Assembly: GCF_000003605.2 (NCBI RefSeq)
Contig: NW_003141318.1
Span: forward strand, 2,261 to 31,897
Reading direction: 5' to 3'
Length of the DNA: 29,637 bases
Origin: Saccoglossus kowalevskii
Lineage: Eukaryota; Hemichordata; Enteropneusta; Harrimaniidae
A program made the translations under genes and the position numbers. Numbering within the stretch: the first letter of the stretch is position 1; each line of letters opens with the position of its first letter. Below are positions 20,079 to 29,637 of the stretch, piece after piece. The notes below the pieces were generated by a model, which was not told the origin of the DNA, did not search any database, and saw nothing but the letters and a program-made list of their open reading frames with translations.

Positions 20079-22777
20079 ATTGACGGTAGAGTGCCACAGA
20101 TACGTAACTTGTGATAAGGACTTTCCAAACTTGACCAAAACGATACTTCAAGCAAAAAAAGACATGATATGCATTATGTAACATTGTAATAATTTAGAAA
20201 AAAATATACCTCACCAGTATAGTCAACAATATAAGAAAAACAAAACAATTATAGCTAAGATGTTAGATAGAAAACGCAATAATTAAATGCAAAATCAAAC
20301 TTCAAAGTACAAGCGTTAAATTCATTGTTGTAGCTGCTCGACTACATAGACATATTCAAATGCACGTCAAGCATTATGAACAAGTTTTTCAAACTTGGTG
20401 GAAAAAATTCTCGCTATCTTAAAATGACTATCAAACCAACTGTTTGCTTTTTATCATGTTGAAAGATGGTATAATATTGAACATTTCAGCACGGCATTCT
20501 GAGTGACTTGTTCACTCAGAACAAACTACGTAACTAATCAATAATCGCCAACGACCATTTGATGCACATCGACAAGAGATACAGTGTACCAAATATGAAT
20601 AAAGCGGTATATGAATATCAAGGAAAAGAAAAGTAACAACAGATTATATGCCTAATGTTATAATACCTATATTAATTCAATCTGTCTGTAAAATCTGTAT
20701 TTATATTGTCTAACACTATATACGCATCTGTAATATTCCCTGTAATGATACTTAAATATTATCATTCTAAAACCAGACAAATATAATACATGAATAATCA
20801 AATCTGAAATCACATAACGTTACTAAGCCTTAATACTACCACCTTTTTTCGGAAATTAATCATTTGATAGAATCCAACTCAATTACACTTTTATAAAATA
20901 GGCACATTCTGCACAACCTCATTGAATGTATCTAAATAACAAATGAAAAAGAAATCAAACTATTTAAAAACAAATCTAAATATCTTCCAATATGTATTTT
21001 TAGTAACTCGATTGGCAAAGGTATTGCAACCCAACCATGTATAGAGTATCCTTTATAGCCAAACTGAAGGGCACTTCCTCTTTATATTTAGTTGGATGTT
21101 TGACTAATTCACTTATATAACCCAACATAGAGCTAACATATGTACCAACATTTATTCATTTTATTTCATTTATTCCTATGAGATTATTGCTGGGACATAG
21201 CAACCACAGACGTAAAACACTTTGTTAGCGGTTTTGATCAGAGTTTCTTCATACAACTAAGAAACTCGTCACTCACATTACATAGAATAAATGGAATCAA
21301 AAATTGCAGCACTTGTAGAATGACTATAACTATTTTGCATGGTAGTGAGTACTATTTTTGATTGCTCAAATAATGTTATGTGCAGTGAAATGTGCCTAAA
21401 TATACAGATTGATAACATACGTGTTTACACACAATAAATAACAGATCGAACAAAACTACGTGGACGAGTGAGAAACTAAAAATCGGCTTAACAAATTTAT
21501 TCCGAATTAGCTTTCTAAACGAAAAACCACGCACCAGCATTTGAAAAAAAATATGCATTTATATATCGCAGCAAAATATTATGGCCGCCCACCTAGAATT
21601 ATCTATATTATACTAACTTCAGTTGAAATGACAAAGAATTGGAAAATCGTCAGTGGTATTACTTGTGCGTACCAGAAGTCAGGCTACTAACATATCGTTG
21701 CCTAGATTCTTGGATTATAATTCGTGAAGTGATAATATCACTGTTATTCATCGAAGAGACGTATGAATGCTGAGAAGGCTGGTTACAAGCTCTAAAATGA
21801 AGGTGTTCGGCTTTCCATAAATAACGCCAACATTTTCGCAACCAATAATTTCAAACCAGAAAAACTTGGACTGTACGATTGAGAAAAGTAGCAGTATACC
21901 AGCAAATTTGTCAGTATCTCGGCACTTCAATTCAAAAAAGTAATTTTATATAAATAGCCATATGTGGATTGTTCAAGCGCAAAGGTTCAAAAATAGCGGT
22001 AGTTTTAAAATGGAGGCAAATGTAGTTTTCATAAAATAATTTTAAGTTATTGATGTTTTTGCTCACAGATCGTATATTGATACGTGATGATTCCTCTCTT
22101 CTTAACATACTAGTAGTACGTAGAGTCGCATCCAACCCCTTTTTATATAAATCGACTAAAACCATGTTCATTAAGGAAGTCTTGATGAATATTGTTTTAA
22201 TTCGCAACTTACTTTACTCTGTTGTGTAATCGTATATGAAAAAGTGAAATCAAAAGTTTATAATAATAAGAATATGTTATTTACCATCAATGTAATCAAA
22301 TATATTTAAATATATAAATTATGGTGGTAAAACAAAATGAGATAAATAGGGGATCGGAACATTGCTTATAGATCGTGTAGTCCGGTATACTGGGGACAAT
22401 TGAATTTAACCCTTTAAACCTTGTACAGAGAAATACTGCAATAATTTAAAGATAACTAATTTAATTTAAGTATACGTTTTGAAATTGTATATACACTAAA
22501 CATGTATGTCTTACATTTTGTTTGAGTTAACTCTTGTTAAACGAATATTAGTGAAAATGTTATTCCGTAATTTAGCATCAGAGTAAGTGGCTTATGGGAC
22601 AAAATACGTCATAATATTATTCATATTAAATATAGTCTCTCAATTCGTTTCCCATTTTAAATTAGTTTTCGGACCGCACTCACATTTGTATTGTACTGTA
22701 TTCCACAAGCCTGTACGTGCACAATATTTGAATCATCTACTTTAAAAATTTGAAGTTTATTTTCTCATAATGTCGTA

Positions 22778-22778
<1 letters not shown>

Positions 22779-22822
<44 letters not shown>
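22779..22822. repeat. (ATT)n microsatellite, 44 bp
   Basis: Fourteen to fifteen uninterrupted ATT units, the longest perfect microsatellite in the window and probably length-polymorphic. Confidence 0.95.
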
Positions 22823-23631
22823 GCGTTAATACAAACAGAAGGGCGAGAATGGTAAACAATTTAAAGGCATTGCACAGTTTAGTGTTATATATCACATCCA
22901 GTCTTTAATACTAACATTTCTTGGAATGCAACCTTTCCAATCAAATGTGTGTAATATATGGAAGTAATAACGCATACGATATGTTTAAAGCCACTCATCT
23001 ATCCGCAATGAACTTTTAATTGCAAAAAAACTTTCTTACATTATTATTAATTGTAACAAGAGACGTGAAATAAAAAAAAATAAAAAAAACACTCTCACAA
23101 TATTTTAGTAACATAAACTGAGAAAGAAAAAAGTAGGCTCGTCAAACTTTGCAATACTAGTTAGTTGCCACGCCAGCTATATATACATTTAACATGCGAT
23201 TAAAACTACCGTGGATTACTGCGTCGGTAATTATTTAATCTGCTTCGTGTTCCATGTTGTCTGCATATATATCGAGTCAGGGTGTTCCTCGCCATTGAAG
23301 ATCAACATATTTTGCTATTTAAATGGCATCGGATATAAAACCGCATATTCCTAAAACTCGAGTGATTCGCATTGTCATTTGTAACTTGCATCAGCATTGC
23401 GTTGAAAAAACGCGTAGCAAGTTCGCGCTGAAAATCTAACGTTGTCATGGAAATAGTGGTTCGCCTTAAATGAAGTCTAATACTATGTTTGAAACACATT
23501 CTTGTTTATACACACAAGTTACGCATTTGCGTGAATACGCGAACGACTTGTCAATCAAAATTATGCATAGCTATATTGCACTCAATAAAACGCAATGATT
23601 ATATGTCTATTATATTGCCATAATTCTGCTA

Positions 23632-23643
23632 CTCTCTCTCTCT
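23632..23643. repeat. (CT)6 run within a 50-bp pyrimidine tract
   Basis: It begins the pyrimidine-rich tract that leads to the splice-acceptor-like CAG at 23679-23681. Confidence 0.75.
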
Positions 23644-23681
23644 ATCCCTCTCTCCATTTATCCCCATCCCTTTTCTCGCAG

Positions 23682-23733
23682 GACTGATATTTTCTTGTTC
23701 AGTTTAATTGAAAAGCACTGACAAAACAATCCC
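23682..23733 (+). other. Candidate 52-nt non-coding internal exon
   Basis: About 50 nt of nearly unbroken pyrimidines (23632-23678) end in GCAG|GAC, a very strong acceptor. Only 52 nt later CCC|GTAAGT (GTAAGT 23734-23739) is a consensus donor. All three frames of the interval contain a stop, so it would be a 5'UTR exon, a poison exon or part of a long non-coding RNA. Partner exons were not identified. Confidence 0.3.
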
Positions 23734-24540
23734 GTAAGTCTAGGTGGTTTCTGATCCAATAAAACAGTTTCTCGGCAGCTGCAGGAAACATGCAGCTGTT
23801 TACATCAATGTAATAGTAGGACATGGGACGTGTCTTTGAGTCGCCACTTAAACTAACATCATATTTAATATCGTATCTAAAGCAGTTATTTATAAAGGTT
23901 GCCTTATATCGATATATTAAATAAATATGTGGAGCTAGCCTGTTCAAATGTGTGTACCAAAGTGAAGGATATGATAACAAACACCGGCAATAATTTTAAA
24001 CTGATGGGCAGGAACTCATATGTGCTTGGAGTACATAGAAGCAAACACTCTCTTGCATGCGTAAACATTCCCGAATATATACGCGAGGGCACGGGTCTAG
24101 CCTATCTACGTCGTAGGGGTTTTAACCAGGTAATCGATTAATACCATCAAATGTTCTCCATCTATAAAATCGAGTGGAAAACAAATAATTGACGTACGCA
24201 TATAACTGTTCCAAGCATTTGTGCATTTCGTATAAAGTAATCTTTCTCCAGGAAAACAAAATGCTATTACATTGAACGTTTAGTCCGCAAATTACAGAAA
24301 AATTGCTCGGACTGGACATCGTTTGATATGATATAGATATCAGTTAAAGAGAATAATGTTGAAAGATAACAAAAACAATTTAAAAAATACTATGAATAGA
24401 AAGTTATCATGGTAATTCATATAATTATGCTTATGAAGGGTTTGTTAATAATGTCCACAGTTCAAAAAACAAATATAATGAATAATCTCTCAGTATAGCT
24501 CCCGGGAAGCATTTGACTAGTTTATCGCAGATACATCGAT

Positions 24541-24593
24541 CTGGTAGGGCGTTCTACACAGTCTCCGCTATACGCATGGAGCTGTGACTCCAT
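24541..24593 (+). other. tRNA A-box-like segment with short hairpin, possible SINE remnant
   Basis: CTGGTAGGGCGTTCTACA resembles the D-arm/A-box of a tRNA (TGGTAGAGCGTTC type). A perfect 6-bp hairpin ATGGAG/CTCCAT at 24576-24593 sits about where a T-arm could be, but the GGTTCRANNCC B-box is missing. It is therefore not a functional tRNA; at most it is a decayed tRNA-derived SINE head. Confidence 0.15.
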
Positions 24594-24885
24594 CTGGTAA
24601 ATTCGTGGCTTGAAGGATGTACAAAATGTTCAGTGTAATAAATTACAGGAAGGCGAACATATACATATACAACAGGGGGCTCGAATGAGAAAAGTGTCTC
24701 GACGCTGTAAGCAGTCGCCTCACTCGTTTTTTTCCCGAAGAAAAGATAACTAAACAACATACACAAATGCTCTTAATTACCGCTTTCCATACACTCCTAA
24801 CGCTTATATTAAACATTCACAAAATCACGAACATGCCATTGCTTTGACCGCTGCGTCCGTGCCTTCTGACTGGCAAACACATTAC

Positions 24886-25482
24886 TGACGTCAACCATAC
24901 GTGTTTGTGGTCAATGTCACTTTACGCGACAGCGAACATACATAAACATACATCGCAACTTTGTCCATTCAGAGAAAAGTGTTTTGATATCTCAGAGCTG
25001 GCGGAAAAAATACACTGTTTAAATATAAGATTCCATACTATCCAGTTATAAACATAAATATCGAATGTGAAATTATCGCCATCAGAATGTTCTTAAATTT
25101 TTAGAACAATTACAATAAACTGACGAAACGACAACGGCGACGATGGTTACTCGATACAAATGCTGAACTCCACCCACGTCAGCGGCGGGGTATTTTCTAA
25201 AGTGACACCGCTATATTCGTTCCCTCCTTCTCCACGCCCAGGTACTATTAGCTACACATATGAACTGCCATGCATCAGACAAGCCGAATTTAGTGATAAT
25301 TTATACAACGAAATATATGAGCATATCTAAACGCGGGTATTTGTAGCCGGCGTACAACTCTGCTCGGATCAATATTTCCGGCTTTAAATGCTCAGTAATA
25401 CGACATAGTTAATGGCTTGGCACTGCTTCGTGGGCGGTCAACTTGTATACTTCGATTGGCGGACATTCGATCTGCGCATGCA
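24886..25482. promoter_or_regulatory. Motif-dense, CpG-richer region, candidate promoter or enhancer
   Basis: Perfect CRE TGACGTCA at 24886-24893; CCACGTCA (ATF6/XBP1-type UPRE on the minus strand) at 25174-25181; GC box GGGCGG at 25432-25437; inverted CCAAT (ATTGG) at 25455-25459; NRF1-like TGCGCATGCA at 25473-25482. The stretch from about 25120 is CpG-richer than its flanks. The open frame at 25412-25711 overlaps it and is not a convincing protein. Direction and target gene are unknown. Confidence 0.3.
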
Positions 25483-25719
25483 GCGGCTTGAGTGGACAGG
25501 TGTTGAAAACCAAGCCCTTCTTCTCAGAGCGACAAACGCACGATTCGAATTACAGAACAGAGATTACCTAACGGAAATGAGAGTAATACGAAGTTCTAGG
25601 TTTGAAATAAACCAAAGCCCGCCCAGAGGAATGATACGAATAAAAAAGCATGTCGTTAAACAGGTGGTGATACCCATATTACGGAGTTCCCATATTTATG
25701 ATGATGAATAATGAATTCT

Positions 25720-28700
25720 CATTCGAAGACCATACATTATCGTGACATTGTGTGTAAAATGCAGAGAAATTAATGATTACATAATAGTTTCACTAGCATT
25801 GCTAATAATTCCAACACATCAGCCAATATTAAGTTATTCTGTTCAAGTTCATTGTTAGTGTAATTGGTCCCATTATAGCTGTTTAATGTACCTCTGGGCA
25901 TGCCACGTATTCACCGTCTAGCAAGTGACTATTCCCGTGCCGATACTAACAAGAAATTCACATCAACTACGTGGTCAGAAATGCAAGTGACGCACATGCG
26001 ACATGTCGTGAGAATATCAGGAACACGTATCAAATCGTAATCGTGATGGCTGTGGTATTCGTTTCTTGTTATCGTACAATCAGTACTAACTAATCATTCT
26101 GATTTAAATCACTGGATTGTAGACGGTATTACAAGGTAGCCTTACTTTTTGGGCAATGAAGATTTGTCGCCGTCTATTGTATATCTTGATGAACTTTATA
26201 TTCGCAAAACAATAAACAAGCGCGAGAGAGATGTATTCCTACAACGCGAATAACCGTATAGTATATAAGTTTTTTTTTTAATTTTTGTAAATAATCGAGT
26301 CCACTACAATCACGAGCTAAATTAAAAAATCTCAGTGTTTTTCATACAACTCTAACCCATATAAATCTATCGTTGATCCATGCATACAAGTAGAGTAGTA
26401 GGTAGAAGTAGAATACAGTCACGAGCAGAGTACCTTGATCGGGAAAGGAATAAGCAACGATAGTTGTCATCGCATTGTAGCTTACGGGATTGTGTCTTTC
26501 TTACACTGTGATATTGATGTCACTTTTCACAATGCCTACTATCAACAGTTGTACAATTTAAGTCAATAATCAGTACAATCTAGGTAAATCTTCACTGTTG
26601 ATATGATAAGATTGCTGCAAATTGAATGCAAGTATATTTCAATTTATTTTATGTCACGTCTATTTCGGGGACGGGCACGGCGTCAGCTGAGTATATGTTT
26701 GGGGCCAGCGAGCTACTGTGAAAGATGTATGGTCGAATTGGCGAAGAATTGTTAGTATATTATGTTTATTAACTCGACGGAATGTCACGCATTTCCGTGA
26801 CATAGTAGCAAGATTCATCTATCATACAAAAAGCAGCGTTTTGACTTTCAACTAAAAAAATATAAGACGACAGAATATAGACACCAGATTGTGAATTGCT
26901 TGTCGTTGTCAATTATTAATGACACACCAGAGGCTCGATGAGAAGCAGGAAACTGAAATGTTCATTAGCTGACTTGAATAACGGACCAGTGCTCTCCGTA
27001 ACAGGTCCCACTGTGTAGCTAGAAGATACGTTCTATTCGTGTCGTTTTTAAAAAATAAGCCAACGGCTATTTTTTTCTTGACTTGAGTATACGAACACCC
27101 ACCTTCTGCAAAAAATGTATTATACTGTGACTGGAACAGTTTTCGAATTCACATCAGAATTTTACTGCGACAAAATATACCTGCGTAAAGGCCGGTTAAA
27201 TGTACCAATGTATCTTGAACAAATTCTAATTACGAAGGTGAATAGAACGATGCGGCACATTGTACAACTCGGTCGCTGCACACACCGTGTGTAAATACAA
27301 ATCACATATAAGCAAATAATCACGGAAAATTAAATTTGATCTGCCCTTTGTTTATTTCAGTAACAATTAAAACTATTGATTGAAATGACGAGCGTCAAAA
27401 GTGAATGAAGAATATTTAATTGAAAAAAGAAAAGAAATATGGACATCTCTTTGTAAAATGTATACTTCGTAATAGACTTGCTTTAAGTTATGATTTATCT
27501 TTTGGTCACAGGCAAAGTAGTATTACAGAATTTCACAGTCTCGTCAAACTCTCGGGTTTTTACTCATTAGGAGATGTTTGTTTAGAGAAAAAATGTCTGA
27601 GAAAATGCAAAATTTTTCCAGCACCGTTCAAAAGAATCAAAGCATGTAAATGTTATTTCATAAAGTATAAATAGTATTTTAAGAATTTCCTAATAATTTG
27701 TGACAACCCTAAGCGAAAATAAATGGAAATATGATGTTACATTATTAATAAAGAACTAATGATAAATTGCTCGAAAATCGCTATATTGGTTGGGTGACCT
27801 ATTTTTTATGTGGAAAAGTAGTTCGTTGTTCATATACTTCTATCTGGGTTGTGTGAACAACACCTTAAAACATATCATATTGTGAAAGTCAAAGAAATAT
27901 TAACATATATCTTCATTGTATCAAGCTACCTTAATATAAGTAAACAAATACATTTTATTCTTGTGTGTTTTAATACTCATGTAATTATTAAACAGCGTAT
28001 GGAAATGAACAAAACATGATATATTTCAGTTGATAAAGATAACAGACAGCAATTACAAGTAACTGCGTACGTTTCCATTCAAGTATCCACACTACCAGCT
28101 ATCTGTTCTCGGAGAAAACAAGGATGTTACACAACGAACTACAATTTTGACAATGCAAATATATTTCGTATTTGATCATTTTTCTAGTGGGCGTGGTCGC
28201 ATGTTTAGAACGGTTGTACTGCTTGACTGAACTCCATGACAAAATCAACCTCGATTCGAACGCTGAGTGCTGGTTGTTAAGAAAAGTATGAGTCGTGGCA
28301 AGTCTAATAATGTTTGCAAAGTCTCAAAGGGCTTTGTTTGTTCACATTTTGATGTTTATTGTTGGAATCTAAAAACATCCACAGTTACATATAAATATGT
28401 TAGGAATTGAGCTATAACTGTGGTTCTATATCGAAACGCCAAATGCCAAAATTGGCTGTCGCATTAGGGATTTCCACACTGTCATGCGCGGTTACCTTTA
28501 CTGTAGTAGCGGACATTGCGGTTCAAGGAGCATGTGCTTACTCTTCCAACAGGACCAAATGCTCATTCCAGCGTGATGGGAAACATTGTGTACTGTAAGC
28601 TTCATGTCACGTTGTACTTTTCACCAAAACCACAGAATTGTCAAATTAAGTCATCATGTAACGCTGACTGGTTGTGTATATGTCAAAAAATAGCAAGGGA

Positions 28701-29420
28701 TTCAGCTCACACAGCGTGTTCTTAATGTATTCTTTTTTTTTTATTTCTAAACACATAAATAATATTACTAGTTATGATTTTAATTTCACATTTCCAAATT
28801 TTGCCGTTGTGCTTCATTGAGCTTCATAGCTTCATTTTAAAGTTCGCTGATAATTTATTTTATACTATTCATATGGTAAGTGATCAGAGATTTGCTAATA
28901 ACAAACCCATGAAAGTTAAAGCGCTCCATCTTATGCCAAGAGTGTATCAACGTTATCCTAGTTTTACACCCCGTAAAAATATTGATGAGTTATCGTAATA
29001 TTGAATTACCCCCAGCCGTTTCCTATTGGATTTACAGATGATTCAAAGTTCGTGAGAGTGCCTGCCTAGGGCGCACACCCACACTCTCGGCGTGTCTCGG
29101 ATAAACGGATGCCTAGGTACACAGAAAAGTATTCGATATACAGTAGTAGACGAGTGGAAAGTTTTTTGAGAGGTTTACCACAATTTCAAATTCCATGTAT
29201 TGAAATATAAGAAAAGTTCGCTTTCGATTCCACTGTTTCTAATTCTCCAATTCTCAGAATTTGTGTACCCGCTGTGCAGCCCGTCGATTACTTATGCAAC
29301 ATGTGAATAGAACTATTACGATGACGTCAATATTTAGAAGACTAAACCAAAGACGTAAGTTGTGTTTAAAGGGCAGTTGTCATCACGATGAGTCTACATA
29401 AACGTAAAATTGATAAAAGA
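25720..29420. other. AT-rich stretch without a recognised gene
   Basis: Several open frames of 60-84 codons occur (27420-27674, 28407-28725, 28774-28998) without family motifs or convincing splice signals. One ATG-initiated 51-codon frame (28443-28598) has a hydrophobic N-terminal half and a Cys-containing C-terminal half, noted as a weak candidate. A CRE (TGACGTCA) is at 29322-29329. Confidence 0.5.
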
Positions 29421-29423
29421 CAA

Positions 29424-29637
29424 CATTGTACATATGAACACAACTATAGTATTTTACAATCTACACAACTATTAAGTACGAATACACAATAGTGATTGAC
29501 AATCCACATGTGAATACACGTAGAACAGTATACAATCTACACAAAAATACAACAAAATGCTTTACAATATACATTCTGATATGAATACAACCATAACGGT
29601 TCCTAATCTACACATGAATAAAACCATAACGGTTCAT
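29424..29637. repeat. Degenerate tandem repeat array, cut by the window edge
   Basis: About six units of 30-43 bp share the pattern CTACACATGAATACAAC followed by a variable middle and ACAAT or CTAAT. Approximate units: 29424-29460, 29461-29503, 29504-29536, 29537-29568, 29569-29607, 29608-29637. The last two are the most alike (both contain ACCATAACGGTTC), so the array becomes more regular toward the right and probably continues beyond the window. Confidence 0.75.

Larger units (their letters stand above)
17830..23620. other. Long AT-rich stretch without a recognised gene
   Basis: The frame at 17871-18112 follows a strong acceptor but is not recognised. Sub-stretches such as 18430-18560 and 22240-22330 are nearly pure A/T. 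Distinctive items are the G-run near 20000, the E-box palindrome at 20063 and the ATT repeat at 22779, listed separately. Confidence 0.55.

Noticed and set aside
23699-23980. 93-codon minus-strand frame with a fairly protein-like end
   Set aside because: Two strands are open here, no splice signals fit, and no family was recognised.
25412-25711. 99-codon plus-strand frame
   Set aside because: It overlaps a promoter-like patch and lacks any recognisable motif or codon signature; treated as chance.
28245-28262. B-box-like GTTCGAATC on the minus strand, suggesting a tRNA
   Set aside because: No A-box or cloverleaf can be drawn upstream of it.
1-29637. CRISPR arrays, rRNA, bacterial operons, long retroelement or DNA-transposon ORFs
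   Set aside because: None seen: no regularly spaced direct repeats with unique spacers, no conserved rRNA blocks, and no long transposase or reverse-transcriptase frames on either strand.

Overview
This window reads as AT-rich, intron-rich genomic DNA from an animal, most likely a marine invertebrate. The evidence is long gene-poor stretches, eukaryotic splice signals, microsatellites and a neuropeptide-type precursor gene. There are no bacterial operons, ribosome binding sites, rRNA genes or CRISPR arrays. I cannot fix the phylum from sequence alone.

The one gene I can reconstruct lies on the minus strand between about 13,707 and 5,680. A candidate 5'UTR exon (about 13707-13636) has a TATA-like box and a POU octamer upstream. 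A 147-bp intron follows, then a main exon (13488-12966). That exon encodes a signal peptide, an acidic spacer, three related amidated peptides (each ending F-G-K-R) and an acidic linker. It stops inside the first codons of an EF-hand loop (...VYDLN|G). The reading resumes after a 6.95-kb intron in a small last exon (6013-5949). That exon opens in the matching phase, completes a canonical EF-hand (DLNGDGVISKDE) and stops 12 residues later. A poly(A) signal lies about 250 bp further on. The predicted product is a 175-aa secreted precursor that joins amidated-neuropeptide architecture to a C-terminal calcium-binding EF-hand. I know of no well-described precursor family with this layout, and this is the main discovery of the window.

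Layout. 1-5680: no confident gene. It holds a perfect NRF1-type palindrome, a cluster of three CACGTG boxes and a degraded or uncertain coding-like patch at 5025-5286. 5680-13707: the precursor gene, whose large intron carries several coding-like open blocks of unproven status. 13710-13830: its promoter region. 13840-29420: mostly AT-rich sequence with scattered promoter-like, CpG-richer patches (16340-16400, 17345-17720, 24880-25490), a strong but apparently non-coding splice-acceptor/donor pair at 23632-23739, a 16-bp E-box palindrome and an ATT microsatellite. 29424-29637: a degenerate tandem repeat array that runs off the right edge.

Most open frames of 60-100 codons here are what AT-rich non-coding DNA gives by chance. 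They are left out unless splice signals, composition or context gave some support.
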